Assembly (NCBI RefSeq): GCF_028683095.1
Contig: NZ_JAJUBC010000013.1
Location: 62,001 to 126,000, forward strand
Direction: 5' to 3'
DNA length: 64,000 nucleotides
Source: Enterovibrio gelatinilyticus
Lineage (GTDB): Bacteria > Pseudomonadota > Gammaproteobacteria > Enterobacterales > Vibrionaceae
Within the stretch, counting starts at the first letter, position 1, and every line of letters starts with the position of its first letter. Position numbers and translations under genes: made by a program. Shown here piece by piece: positions 17,133 to 26,367 of the stretch. Below the pieces are notes generated by a model, which worked only from the letters and a program-made list of their open reading frames with translations, ran no database searches and was not told the DNA's origin.

Positions 17133-17615
17133 ATGAACCCAAGAATTGAGATTGTTGACTACCACCCACGATATACCGAACAAACGATTGAAATGTGGCG
17201 CTTGAGTAAAGAAAAAGCCTTGGGTATTCCTGAAATGCACGACCTTGATGCTCATCGCTACTACTTGAACAGAATTCTTGCCGCAACCAATCGTATTTAC
17301 CTCGGCATTGAACGCAGAACAGGCCGAGTTTTGGGAATGATTGCCGCCGACGGCGAATTTATTACGCAACTTTACGTCGCGCCAGGTTCTCAACGAATGG
17401 GGATTGGTTCGTTACTCGTGCAATTGATCAAAGATACGAGCCACGGCGATCTCAAGCTTTATACTTTTAAAATTAACCATGGTGCTCGTACCTTCTGGCA
17501 AAAGCACGGTTTCGTTGAATGCCAAGTTGGTCAGCACCACAATGAAGAAGGGTTAGTCGATATTCTTTGTGAATGGCGCAATGCGACAGCATACAGCCAT
17601 CTCAGCTATGCCTAA
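17133..17615 (+). CDS. GNAT-family N-acetyltransferase
   Basis: Second GNAT acetyltransferase, 160 aa. The acetyl-CoA loop is QLYVAPGSQRMGIGSLLVQ, with QRMGIG as the signature. It is followed by KINHGARTFWQKHGFVEC, the usual motif B with a terminal GF. The preceding strand IAADGEFITQLYV is normal. Sequence similarity to the neighbouring GNAT is low outside the fold, so it is not a recent duplication. Substrate unknown. Confidence 0.88.
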   Translation: MNPRIEIVDYHPRYTEQTIEMWRLSKEKALGIPEMHDLDAHRYYLNRILAATNRIYLGIERRTGRVLGMIAADGEFITQLYVAPGSQRMGIGSLLVQLIKDTSHGDLKLYTFKINHGARTFWQKHGFVECQVGQHHNEEGLVDILCEWRNATAYSHLSYA

Positions 17616-18142
17616 GTAAGCTTTGGCTAAGCAAGCTACGCCTAAATATCAGCCACACTATTTACTCTACTCTTACACGAATAAAACTAAACAGATGGCG
17701 CTGTTTTAACACTAAAATATCGCCACGTTTAATTCATATATCACTCTGTTACAGCAAACAAAATCTCGACTTCTCACTCCCTCTGCAAGGCATCAGGCAC
17801 ACCGCGAACTCGCTAGTGTCATACCTTTCAAACCGCCCCCTTTTTTACGCATTAAACTCACACATAACATCGATAAAATAAATTTATCGTCACGAGTTAA
17901 AGATTGACTTGTCGACCACAAAGCAAAGCTGTAACTTGCGCCCTCCTTAGTGCGGTGCTGTCAATGTGGATGCGATAATTGTGCCGCCGGAGCTGTAACG
18001 ATAGTGTTGATTATTCAATCGGTTCTTATAAATGTGAGCGGAAAAAATTCGCAGAGCAGCTATCGTTTTACTTGAGTTAGTGTCAACGACTGGCGCGCTC
18101 ACTCCATCATACCGAAATACACTATCCGGGGCATTGACAGAG
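17616..18142 (+). other. Intergenic region upstream of the rim operon
   Basis: About 527 bp without a convincing gene. It holds a short hairpin CGATAAA (17871-17877)/TTTATCG (17883-17889) with an AT-rich surround. The promoter of the rimB-rimK operon is expected here but I cannot place it. Longer open frames in this stretch, including one antisense to rimB, have no family resemblance. Confidence 0.4.
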
Positions 18143-18637
18143 ATGACTGACAACAACGCAGCTCGACCAACACAGGTCGAAGAATCAAACCAAACTAAAG
18201 CAAATGCAATGACGACTGTCGGCTGGCGTGAATGGGTGGGCCTTCCAGAGCTAAACATCTCTGCAATTAAAGCAAAAGTGGACACCGGGGCTAGAACATC
18301 GTGCCTGCACACTTTTGGTATTGAAGAATACGAAAAAAATGACGAAAAATGGGTGAAGTTTTGGGTTCATCCAATTCAAGATGACAGCGTTACAGAGCAA
18401 GAATGCCACGCGAAAGTCATCGACATGCGAACAGTTCGCGACTCGGGCGGTCATGAGACTTTCCGCTATGTCATCCTAACAACATTAGTTATTGGGACAA
18501 TGCGCTACCCAATAGAGATGACATTAACAGCACGCGATAACATGCAATTTAGAATGTTACTGGGACGAACCGCTATGGAAGGCCGACTACTGGTCGATTC
18601 AGAAGCATCATTCATCGTTGAAGCGCCACAAGGTTAA
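18143..18637 (+). CDS. rimB: RimB-like retropepsin-type protease (ATP-dependent zinc protease family)
   Basis: A 164-aa protein of the DUF785/RimB family, whose fold is related to aspartic (retropepsin-like) proteases. The hallmark [11 protein letters not shown] carries the D-T-G-A active-site motif, and a later segment reads [16 protein letters not shown]. In Pseudomonas, RimB removes the glutamate tails that RimK adds to ribosomal protein S6. ATG 18143 was chosen; an internal ATG at 18209 would also leave the conserved domain intact, and the frame is open upstream. The gene precedes rimK by 4 bp, which supports the assignment. Confidence 0.82.
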   Translation: MTDNNAARPTQVEESNQTKANAMTTVGWREWVGLPELNISAIKAKVDTGARTSCLHTFGIEEYEKNDEKWVKFWVHPIQDDSVTEQECHAKVIDMRTVRDSGGHETFRYVILTTLVIGTMRYPIEMTLTARDNMQFRMLLGRTAMEGRLLVDSEASFIVEAPQG

Positions 18638-18641
18638 GTTT

Positions 18642-19550
18642 ATGAAAATTGGAATTCTATCTCGCAACGCAAACCTTTACTCGACCCGTCGCCTGATCGA
18701 AGCGTGTGAAGCACGTGGGCACGAATACAAAATCATTGACGCACTGCGCTGTTATATGAACATCAACTCAACACAGCCTTCTATTCATCTTATGGGTGAA
18801 GATCTGGTAGGTTTTGATGCTGTTATTCCACGTATTGGTGCTTCTGTGACCTTCTATGGTTGTGCCGTATTACGTCAGTTTGAAATGCTGGGTATCTACA
18901 CCGTTAACGATTCAGTGGCTATCTCACGCTCACGTGACAAGCTTCGTTCGCTTCAATTACTGTCTCGTAAAAATATTGGTATGCCCATCACAGGTTTTGC
19001 AAGCAAACCAGGTGATATTAAAGACCTTCTGAGCATGGTTGGTGGCACACCCGTTGTTATCAAGCTGTTGGAAGGCACACAAGGTATTGGTGTGGTTTTG
19101 GCTGAAACGCGTAAAGCTGCTGAGAGTGTAATCGAAGCCTTTATGGGTCTGAAAGCTAACATCATGGTGCAGGAATACATCAAGGAAGCTGGCGGTGCTG
19201 ATATTCGCTGTTTCGTTATCGGTGACAAAGTCATCGCAGCGATGAAGCGTCAAGCTCTGCCGGGTGAATTCCGTTCAAACCTTCACCGTGGTGGTAGTGC
19301 GTCACTTGTTCGCATTACACCAGAAGAACGTAAAACAGCGGTTGCTGCTGCGAAGGCTATGGGCCTACATGTTGCAGGCGTTGATTTACTGCGCTCTGAG
19401 CGCGGCCCCCTAGTGATGGAAGTTAACTCATCACCAGGTCTAGAAGGGATCGAAACTGCAACGGGTAAAGACGTGGCAAGTTTGGTCATAGAACATATAG
19501 AGAAAATAGTCTCTTCTCCGAGGACAAGGACACGTGTCAAAAGCCAATAA
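18642..19550 (+). CDS. rimK: RimK-type alpha-L-glutamate ligase
   Basis: ATP-grasp ligase of 302 aa that adds glutamate residues to the C-terminus of ribosomal protein S6 (E. coli RimK is 300 aa). It begins [18 protein letters not shown], typical of RimK. The ATP-grasp elements [37 protein letters not shown] and the metal site [24 protein letters not shown] are intact. Start 18642 follows rimB closely. The next gene overlaps its end by 17 bp, so the three genes form a unit. Confidence 0.94.
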   Translation: MKIGILSRNANLYSTRRLIEACEARGHEYKIIDALRCYMNINSTQPSIHLMGEDLVGFDAVIPRIGASVTFYGCAVLRQFEMLGIYTVNDSVAISRSRDKLRSLQLLSRKNIGMPITGFASKPGDIKDLLSMVGGTPVVIKLLEGTQGIGVVLAETRKAAESVIEAFMGLKANIMVQEYIKEAGGADIRCFVIGDKVIAAMKRQALPGEFRSNLHRGGSASLVRITPEERKTAVAAAKAMGLHVAGVDLLRSERGPLVMEVNSSPGLEGIETATGKDVASLVIEHIEKIVSSPRTRTRVKSQ

Positions 19551-20598
19551 TAAAAATAACGCATTTGAAATTGGCGGGATAACCATCCCGCCAGGTGAAC
19601 GCGCAAGCGTTGAATTTGAAGTTGCCAAGCTTTATACACACTCACCGCTGTCAGTGACAGCGGAAGTTATTCATGGAAAGAAGCCCGGCCCTGTTCTAAT
19701 GATTAACGCCGCCATTCATGGCGACGAATTGAATGGTGTTGAAGTTGTCCGTCAGACGCTAGAACGCATTAACCCAGCGACGCTGAAAGGCACGCTTATT
19801 GCGATTCCAGTCGTCAATGTTTTCGGCTTCATTCACAAGTCACGTTATCTCCCTGATCGCAGAGACCTAAACCGCTGTTTCCCAGGTTCAGAACGTGGCT
19901 CGATAGCAGGACGCATGGCATACCAGATCTTCGAACAGATCGTACGCCGATGCACCCATATTATGGATCTGCATACTGCCGCTATCTATCGTACAAATTT
20001 GCCACAAATTCGTGCAAACTTGTCTAACGAAGAAACCAATGAAATGGCCATTGCATTCGGTACGCCTGTTGTTATCGATGCTGCTCTTCGTGAAGGCTCT
20101 CTACGTTCTGAAGCCGAGAAAATTGGCATACCTGTAATCACCTATGAAGCGGGTGAAGCGCTTCGATTCGAACCGTATGCGATTACTGCAGGTGTGAACG
20201 GTGTGAAACGCGTAATGCAGCACTTAGGCATGATCCGTAAGAGTGCACGCAAGTCGAAAGTTGAACCTGTTATTGCTCGCGCTACGCGTTGGCTTCGTGC
20301 AGAGTCAGACGGTATTTTGCGTTCACACGTATCCCTAGGTCAGCGTGTCAGTAAAGGCCAACTGTTAGCATCAATCAGCAGCCCAGGCGGAAGCGAAGAA
20401 ATCCAGACCATTGCTCCACTAGGTGGCATCATCATTGGTCAGCAAACGTTGCCGTTGGTTAACGAAGGAGATGCAATTTTCCACATTGCTTACTTTGAAG
20501 AGCCAGATCGCTTGGTAGAACAACAAGTAGAACATTACTTGGATGAAGTGACCGACGATTCAAGCAATGAAATCAAGTTTGGTATCGGCGTTCAATAA
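19534..20598 (+). CDS. Succinylglutamate desuccinylase/aspartoacylase-family zinc deacylase
   Basis: Zinc carboxypeptidase-like deacylase of 354 aa. The zinc ligands are visible in [16 protein letters not shown] (H-x-x-E) and in IMDLHTAA. A later [11 protein letters not shown] segment carries the catalytic Glu region. A C-terminal domain of about 100 residues resembles a biotinyl/lipoyl-like beta-barrel ([22 protein letters not shown]), as in many members of this group. Start is GTG 19534 with AAGGA 6 bases upstream, overlapping rimK. The conserved neighbourhood with rimB and rimK suggests it acts on glutamyl-modified peptides or on released N-acyl glutamate, but this is inference. Confidence 0.85.
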   Translation: MSKANNKNNAFEIGGITIPPGERASVEFEVAKLYTHSPLSVTAEVIHGKKPGPVLMINAAIHGDELNGVEVVRQTLERINPATLKGTLIAIPVVNVFGFIHKSRYLPDRRDLNRCFPGSERGSIAGRMAYQIFEQIVRRCTHIMDLHTAAIYRTNLPQIRANLSNEETNEMAIAFGTPVVIDAALREGSLRSEAEKIGIPVITYEAGEALRFEPYAITAGVNGVKRVMQHLGMIRKSARKSKVEPVIARATRWLRAESDGILRSHVSLGQRVSKGQLLASISSPGGSEEIQTIAPLGGIIIGQQTLPLVNEGDAIFHIAYFEEPDRLVEQQVEHYLDEVTDDSSNEIKFGIGVQ

Positions 20599-20659
20599 GC
20601 TATCCCATCATTGATTTAACACATCGGATAACCTCGCTTCTAACAGGTTATCCTGCATT

Positions 20660-20693
20660 AAAGAGCTGCCGTTCTCACGCAGCTCTTTTTTTT
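20660..20693 (+). terminator. Rho-independent terminator of the rim operon
   Basis: 10-bp stem AAAGAGCTGC/GCAGCTCTTT followed by a run of eight or more T. A second hairpin without a T run, GGATAACCT (20626-20634)/AGGTTATCC (20645-20653), lies just upstream. Confidence 0.9.
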
Positions 20694-20829
20694 GCCTGCT
20701 CCTTGCTGACAACCCGCTCTCTCCGTTAGTTTCCACACAATAAAATTTAACAATTAACAAACATCTCACTAATGAGACAAAAACCATGGTTAACAGGTGG
20801 CTAATATGTAACCGACATCAGAGGACTGA

Positions 20830-21786
<957 letters not shown>

Positions 21787-21819
21787 TAAAGCGATACCGA
21801 ACATAGGTACACGCCCAGA

Positions 21820-21871
21820 AATTAACGCTCACTCCTTGCAAGAGAGTTGACTCGGTACGTGAGCGTTAATT
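21820..21871 (+). repeat. 13-bp inverted repeat between lipase and foldase genes
   Basis: AATTAACGCTCAC (21820-21832) and its perfect complement GTGAGCGTTAATT (21859-21871), separated by 26 bases. In the transcript it would form a strong hairpin directly upstream of the foldase ribosome site. There is no T run after it, so it may limit or stabilise rather than terminate. Confidence 0.85.
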
Positions 21872-21893
21872 CAACGATGACAAGGAGCACGCC

Positions 21894-22757
21894 ATGCGCA
21901 TTAGCTTTACAACTTACAAAATTCTTCTATTGCTTGTGGCAGGCGTCATCTTTGCCGTGTTTGTTTCGGTTTACTCAAAAGATGAGAACGAGGAACAGTC
22001 ACAAGTGCGCTCACACCAAGGCACAGACGTTGATATTTCATCAGATCGCGATACGTTTGAATATTTTCTTTCAACGTTGGGCGAACAAAACCTAGCACAG
22101 CTTAATGAATCCTATACCGACTTTGCGGACACAATGAGCTTTGGTGAACGCCAAAAAATACTGTTTGAAAAATATCAGGCGTATCGTCAATCACTGGCTC
22201 TTATCACACCGCCACAATCACTTTCTGGCATTGATTATTTGCAATATATCCATCATCAAAGCCTGTCGATGCAATCAGAGCATTTCAGTGAAGAAGAACA
22301 AAAACGTCTGTTCTATGAACAAAACCTGACGCGAGAAATGGCGATAAAGCGATTGGAGATTGAACTACTAGGGCTGGATGAAGACAGCTACCAAGCACAG
22401 TGGCAGTCAGAACTCGACCAACTAACCCCTGACATGAAAGAGAGCTACCAAAATGCCGCGCTGATTGGGCAACTAAGTACCGCCCTATCACTCGATGACA
22501 AGACGAAGTCGGAGAGAATTCGTGACCTCGTCGGGGAGGAAGCCGCATCACGACTTGAGGCTCTTGAGACACAAGAAGCCGCCTTTAAACAAACATTTCA
22601 ACAGTATCTTGCCCAACGCAGCGAAATACTGCAAAAGGCCACACTATCGAAGGATGAGCAAGATCAGGCACTCGCTACACTCAAGCATTCTCACTTCGAT
22701 CTCGAAGATTTCCGTCGCGTTGAAGCCTTAGAGACCCTAAGTGAGCAAAGCCAATGA
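21894..22757 (+). CDS. lipB: Lipase-specific foldase (lipase chaperone)
   Basis: Membrane-anchored steric chaperone that folds the upstream lipase in the periplasm before export. The 287-aa protein has one N-terminal membrane span (about 9-27), an acidic linker, and the family signature RDTFEYFLSTLGEQ near residue 44, close to the consensus RxxFDY(F/C)LSA. The rest is mostly helical, with the long Gln/Glu/Leu-rich segments expected for the headpiece arms. AAGGAG precedes ATG 21894. A 13-bp inverted repeat lies in the gap after the lipase gene. Confidence 0.92.
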   Translation: MRISFTTYKILLLLVAGVIFAVFVSVYSKDENEEQSQVRSHQGTDVDISSDRDTFEYFLSTLGEQNLAQLNESYTDFADTMSFGERQKILFEKYQAYRQSLALITPPQSLSGIDYLQYIHHQSLSMQSEHFSEEEQKRLFYEQNLTREMAIKRLEIELLGLDEDSYQAQWQSELDQLTPDMKESYQNAALIGQLSTALSLDDKTKSERIRDLVGEEAASRLEALETQEAAFKQTFQQYLAQRSEILQKATLSKDEQDQALATLKHSHFDLEDFRRVEALETLSEQSQ

Positions 22758-22843
22758 TCCAGCGTGATGTTCAGGTTTTTTCTCATTGAAGAACATACAT
22801 ATGGATATGGCAATAGCCTTGAGAGCAAACAGTCGTGATCAAA

Positions 22844-23503
22844 TCATTGCAGATAGTCAGAGGGTGCCAGTAAAGATACACGGAAACGAATCTGCTCACC
22901 AAAGCGCTGACGAATACGTTGGCGGGCTGACTTAGATTCATCCACAACTTCTACGGCAACAATCTCGTCGAACTCATCAACATAGACACGCAGATTGCCA
23001 ATGTACACGGCAACATCGTCGGCACGCACAAGTACAGTAAACCACTCAGGCAGCACCAAGTTGACATAACGCAACGATTCTCCCTCACGAAGAGCACGCT
23101 CAAGTCCAGTCAGCATCTGGGTTTGTTTTGGGATCGCTATATAAAAGGGGATGTTCCAGTCAGCCAACAGACCAAGCGCACTGCTCGAGGTCACGGCCAT
23201 TTTCCCACGGGAGTCATTTTCTGGCACATTCGTATCCAGCCAGACCAGCACCCGTTCACCGTCAAATGGCATAAAGGTGTCAGTCTCTTGTTTTAACGAC
23301 GCCCCCACTACTGCGGGGAGCACGGTAACGCGACCAACAAGAAGAACCTCATCATCTTTGATCTGAGAAAAATCCGACAACGTATCTGTCGTAGAGTTTG
23401 ATGTGGAACAACCACCAGCAGACACGATCAGCAAAACCAGCCATGTGCGTAACACTGACAAACTAAAGCACTGTTGGAGCAATAAATGGGGATAACGAAC
23501 CAT
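22844..23503 (-). CDS. Lipoprotein of unknown function
   Basis: A 219-aa predicted lipoprotein. The N-terminus has a hydrophobic stretch (18-30) that ends in the lipobox-like VSAGGC, with Cys near residue 32, followed by a Ser/Thr-rich linker. The remaining 180 residues look like a beta-rich soluble domain (LLVGRVTVLPAV, RVLVWLDTN, VNLVLPEWFTVLVRADDVAVYIGNLRVYVDEF). I do not recognise a family. It is convergent with the lipase-foldase pair and alone on its strand. Confidence 0.7.
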   Translation of the reverse strand: MVRYPHLLLQQCFSLSVLRTWLVLLIVSAGGCSTSNSTTDTLSDFSQIKDDEVLLVGRVTVLPAVVGASLKQETDTFMPFDGERVLVWLDTNVPENDSRGKMAVTSSSALGLLADWNIPFYIAIPKQTQMLTGLERALREGESLRYVNLVLPEWFTVLVRADDVAVYIGNLRVYVDEFDEIVAVEVVDESKSARQRIRQRFGEQIRFRVSLLAPSDYLQ

Positions 23504-23647
23504 GGATCAACCTTAGTACAAATCATCCCACACTGAGGTCACCTTGTTCGTAATGAAATATTTGTTGTGGCACGTCGGTCTTTTCATTCACCACGCGTGT
23601 TCATGCGCGACGTGGGTTATCAATTAAATAGATAGGAAGGTGACACT

Positions 23648-24091
23648 ATGCTTAACTGGGAGTCTGTATTAACCACAGCAAAACACGGTAACCCTACCCC
23701 TCCACGTCGGGTTGAGAAAACAGAAGTGGAATGGCAGGCCGAGCTAAGCGAAGAGCAATTTTATGTCACACGTAAGCACGGCACCGAACGTCCATTTAGC
23801 TCAGAGATGTGCGGTATTTTTCAGCCCGGCGTTTATGCCTGCGCATGCTGCGACACTCGCCTGTTTGATGCGCAAGAGAAATTCGACTCTGGAACAGGTT
23901 GGCCGTCATTCACCGCACCACTCGAGGAAAATGTAGTGGCGTATACCATGGATATTTCGCACGGAATGACGCGTGTTGAAGTGACATGCAACGTGTGTGA
24001 TGCGCACCTTGGTCATGTCTTCCCTGATGGACCTGAACCCACCAAGCTTCGTTACTGCATTAATGCTGTCGCAATGAACAAAGAAGCCTAG
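23648..24091 (+). CDS. msrB: Peptide-methionine (R)-S-oxide reductase
   Basis: Repairs oxidised methionine (R-sulfoxide form) in proteins. The 147-aa protein has the complete MsrB pattern: the structural zinc pairs C65/C68 (CACC) and C114/C117 (CNVC), the substrate pocket GTGWPSF, GHVFPDGP, and the catalytic Cys137 in RYCINA. An internal resolving Cys at the usual position is not obvious. ATG 23648 follows AGGAAGGTGACACT. Downstream is a shared terminator with the convergent RRM gene. Confidence 0.96.
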   Translation: MLNWESVLTTAKHGNPTPPRRVEKTEVEWQAELSEEQFYVTRKHGTERPFSSEMCGIFQPGVYACACCDTRLFDAQEKFDSGTGWPSFTAPLEENVVAYTMDISHGMTRVEVTCNVCDAHLGHVFPDGPEPTKLRYCINAVAMNKEA

Positions 24092-24129
24092 CACTAACAA
24101 GCGCGTAAGCTTATTGAAGCATAAAACGA

Positions 24130-24159
24130 AAAAGCCAGCCCGTTGAAAGGCTGGCTTTT
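24130..24159. terminator. Bidirectional terminator between msrB and the RRM gene
   Basis: 11-bp stem AAAAGCCAGCC/GGCTGGCTTTT with loop cgttgaaa. A-tracts on one side and T-tracts on the other allow it to work on both strands, as fits convergent genes. Confidence 0.85.
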
Positions 24160-24180
24160 AAGGTATAAGAGAAAGCAGAA

Positions 24181-24420
24181 TTAACGATCAGCTTTCTTTA
24201 CGCGGATCTTGCTCTTGGCAACATCGCTAAGATTTAGGCCAGCAATCGCTGCTTTTGCTTCATCTTCATTTGGCATTTCAACAAACGCAAATCCCTTCGA
24301 TAGACCCGTTTCTTGGTCTAGAACAAGCGTACACTCTCCCACTGAACCATGTGTGGAGAAAAGAACACGGATTTCATGCTCAGTCATGGTGCGCGCTAGG
24401 TTGCGAACTAAAAGTTTCAT
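24181..24420 (-). CDS. Small RNA-recognition-motif protein
   Basis: A 79-aa single RRM domain, the bacterial RNA-binding type found in cyanobacteria and gammaproteobacteria. The RNP2 strand is LLVRNL (3-8) and the RNP1 strand is KGFAFVEM (about 43-50), with the aromatic Phe residues that stack on RNA bases. The C-terminus ends in basic residues (KSKIRVKKADR). Cold-induced relatives are common. It is a single gene, convergent with msrB. Confidence 0.92.
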   Translation of the reverse strand: MKLLVRNLARTMTEHEIRVLFSTHGSVGECTLVLDQETGLSKGFAFVEMPNEDEAKAAIAGLNLSDVAKSKIRVKKADR

Positions 24421-24691
24421 ATTAAGCCGTCTGATATAAAAATTACCGCTGAATTGTCTCAGGTAAGCATGAGCAAACCAAGAAAAGAATCATCACATTG
24501 ACCGTTCGTTGCTTTTTTGGTCCAGTTTTATCCTTGAACCTCATCCAGCGAGCACTTTCGACCGAACTCTCGAATGCCAGTTTCAGTCAAGGGAGTAAAA
24601 ATTTTGTCGTCTCGGTGGCGAGAAGTACGCTTTTTGCCGTACCATACAGCGGTAAAAACTTAATAACAGCGCGAGCGCAAGGCGAAAATTC
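24421..24691. other. Intergenic region, divergent promoter area
   Basis: 271 bp between the divergent RRM and DUF1841-like genes. Cold-shock RRM genes often have long leaders, but no defined element could be identified. No coding frame is convincing. Confidence 0.4.
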
Positions 24692-24964
24692 ATGAACGAT
24701 GACGACATCCTCACCAGCGAACATCTTTTAGAGATCGTTGAAAACCAACTCAACGACAATCACCCTAAAAAAGTGAAAGAAACATTGATGCGTCTGCGTA
24801 TGACAGGTTCTTCACAGGAAGAAGCCATTGAATACATTGCATGTGCGCTGATGGTCGAAGTCTATGACGTGGCAAAAGGTGGTGGTGAGTTCAACCTTAA
24901 ACGCTACCAAGAACATTTAGATATGTTGCCTGAAATGCCATGGCAAGATGATTTAGAAGACTAA
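24692..24964 (+). CDS. Small conserved acidic protein (DUF1841-like)
   Basis: A 90-aa acidic, mainly helical protein. The pattern NHPKKVKETLMRLRMTGSSQEEAIEYIACALMVEVYDVAKGG resembles the C-terminal part of DUF1841/SEC-C-associated small proteins found next to many genes. No catalytic residues are apparent. A weak site (AAGGCG) precedes ATG 24692. It ends in a bidirectional terminator shared with the convergent DUF3429 gene. Confidence 0.7.
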   Translation: MNDDDILTSEHLLEIVENQLNDNHPKKVKETLMRLRMTGSSQEEAIEYIACALMVEVYDVAKGGGEFNLKRYQEHLDMLPEMPWQDDLED

Positions 24965-24976
24965 AGCAATAGAGAG

Positions 24977-25003
24977 AAAAAAGCGCCCTTAGGCGCTTTT
25001 TTT
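24977..25003. terminator. Bidirectional terminator
   Basis: Stem AAAAAAGCGCC/GGCGCTTTTTT with loop ctta between two convergent genes. Its right end overlaps the stop codon of the minus-strand DUF3429 gene. Confidence 0.9.
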
Positions 25004-25466
25004 ATGCTGCTTGTGTGGCTAGCCCACTCATACCGTTGCCTTCCAACCAGTAAAGCAGGAACACATGGCAAACCACCACAACCGCCGTAAGTACCGCTCG
25101 CATTAACGTGTACCAAAACGGATAAATCCCTTTGAACATCAGCCCAACTTCTAACGCAAACAAAATCACAAAGGACGCGATCAGTAAGTAGAGTGAGTAA
25201 GGATACGGCATCAACAATGCGCCCACCGCAACCAAAGAGAAAACAATGCCTACAGTAAGACCGTTTGTCGGTTTGTCAGGCTTTGCGCCACTGATTGTCA
25301 TTCCCCAGACTGCGCCAGAAAGAAAGGCCAAAATCACCGCGCTATAACTCAAGAAGGTATGGATTAGAGCGCCTTGCCAATCAATAGGCCAAATGGGCAA
25401 CAAGATGCCAAAAGCAATAAACGGGATTAATCCCATTGCGCCGTAGATAAGTGCTGTTTTTTTCAT
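25002..25466 (-). CDS. DUF3429 family inner-membrane protein
   Basis: A 154-aa protein with about five transmembrane helices. It matches DUF3429: a start of IYGAMGLIPF, then HTFLSYSAVILAFLSGAVWGM (the family signature), followed by a hydrophobic pair of helices and a C-terminal span. Function is unknown; relatives sit next to varied genes. GAGAGG lies before ATG 25466 at a somewhat long spacing. Confidence 0.85.
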   Translation of the reverse strand: MKKTALIYGAMGLIPFIAFGILLPIWPIDWQGALIHTFLSYSAVILAFLSGAVWGMTISGAKPDKPTNGLTVGIVFSLVAVGALLMPYPYSLYLLIASFVILFALEVGLMFKGIYPFWYTLMRAVLTAVVVVCHVFLLYWLEGNGMSGLATQAA

Positions 25467-25530
25467 GCTCAGAACCTCTCATGTTGCTTTAGCTTATGGT
25501 CAATCTACGTAGATGACTTGCAGTGGGTTA

Positions 25531-25794
25531 TCAGTCGACGAGAAGTGGGTGCCCTTCGGGAAGCTGTTTTTGAATCCAAAGCACCAGTTTATGCTTCATA
25601 TTTGGGCCGTCTTCTTTGTCAGAAGCAAGGGGAACTATCACTTTATCATCCACCAACAAGCGGTAGATGCATTCAATTTTTATCTTATTAGACGTTCCTT
25701 CATCAAAAGTTATGTACCCACGCTTCTTGGCGTATTGCTCACCAATACTCAATGCCTTTTTTAATAACTGGGCTTCGTGCTTAATTTTTTTCAT
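25531..25794 (-). CDS. DUF5062 family protein
   Basis: Cytoplasmic protein of 87 aa. The segments KKIKHEAQLLKKAL, YAKKRGYITFDEG, CIYRLLVDDK and MKHKLVLWIQKQLPEGHPLL match DUF5062, a family largely limited to Vibrionaceae and relatives. This is one of the better taxonomic hints in the window. ATG 25794 was chosen because GGAGTGAAAG lies just before it; the frame is open to 25851. Function is unknown. Confidence 0.85.
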   Translation of the reverse strand: MKKIKHEAQLLKKALSIGEQYAKKRGYITFDEGTSNKIKIECIYRLLVDDKVIVPLASDKEDGPNMKHKLVLWIQKQLPEGHPLLVD

Positions 25795-26008
25795 TCTTTC
25801 ACTCCAGCGTAATTCCTCGAACCAGCATATCAGAGACATAACTATACTCAAACAGACTCAAGCGGGGTGTGCATCTAAGGAATGGAGAATGATGAGTCGC
25901 AACTGGCTGATAACATCAGAAGTGGTCATTAACATAATGTCAAAAAATTACAAAATGGCTTTTAGAGAGAGCCATCACTTTATTGACCAAGAGAATTAAC
26001 AAATAAAA

Positions 26009-26024
26009 TGTGATTTAGATCACC
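26009..26024. promoter_or_regulatory. CRP-cAMP binding site upstream of mtlA
   Basis: TGTGATTTAGATCACC matches the consensus TGTGA-N6-TCACA at nine of ten conserved positions. Catabolite control of mtl operons by CRP is established in enteric bacteria. Confidence 0.8.
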
Positions 26025-26059
26025 TTAATTTGCGCATGGGGACATGAAATATTCACTTT

Positions 26060-26075
26060 AGTGATTTATATCACA
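26060..26075. promoter_or_regulatory. Second CRP-cAMP binding site upstream of mtlA
   Basis: AGTGATTTATATCACA matches the CRP consensus at nine of ten conserved positions. It lies 51 bp, about five helical turns, from the first site, so both could sit on the same face of the DNA. Confidence 0.8.
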
Positions 26076-26367
26076 ATAAATATCACCCAGGCATAAGATA
26101 TAAATGTGACAAAAATCTCTTTTAGATGTCGTTAAAAATGTTGACTTTTTGTTAACTTAAAATTTGAAATAAAATTACAAGCCAAATGCGAGATAGGTCT
26201 CACTTTTTTCAGAAAGAACGGGGGTGATAACGTGACGATGATCAAAAAAAACCCGTCATCGGCGTCTTTAAGCGTTTGTGTGGTAATTTGATGTTGACGA
26301 CAAACAAACCAGCGGTTTTGGCGAACCGCTTTACACAATTTAAAGAAACTTCAAACGGGTAACACTT

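Larger units (their letters stand above)
25852..26367 (+). promoter_or_regulatory. Promoter and long leader of the mannitol operon
   Basis: About 516 bp upstream of mtlA without a gene. It contains two CRP-type sites (26009-26024 and 26060-26075), a third partial site near 26104, and a TTGACT -35-like hexamer at 26141. No strong -10 element follows at 17 bp; TGAAAT at 26165 is 18 bp away. Transcription from there would give a leader of roughly 190 bases. The leader contains a hairpin AGCGGTT (26311-26317)/AACCGCT (26324-26330). In Vibrio cholerae the mtlA leader is the target of the antisense RNA MtlS; whether a counterpart exists here is discussed as a finding. Confidence 0.6.

Noticed and set aside
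17947-18312. 121-residue minus-strand frame overlapping rimB
   Set aside because: No family resemblance and no ribosome site; it overlaps a well-supported gene with the RimB motif.
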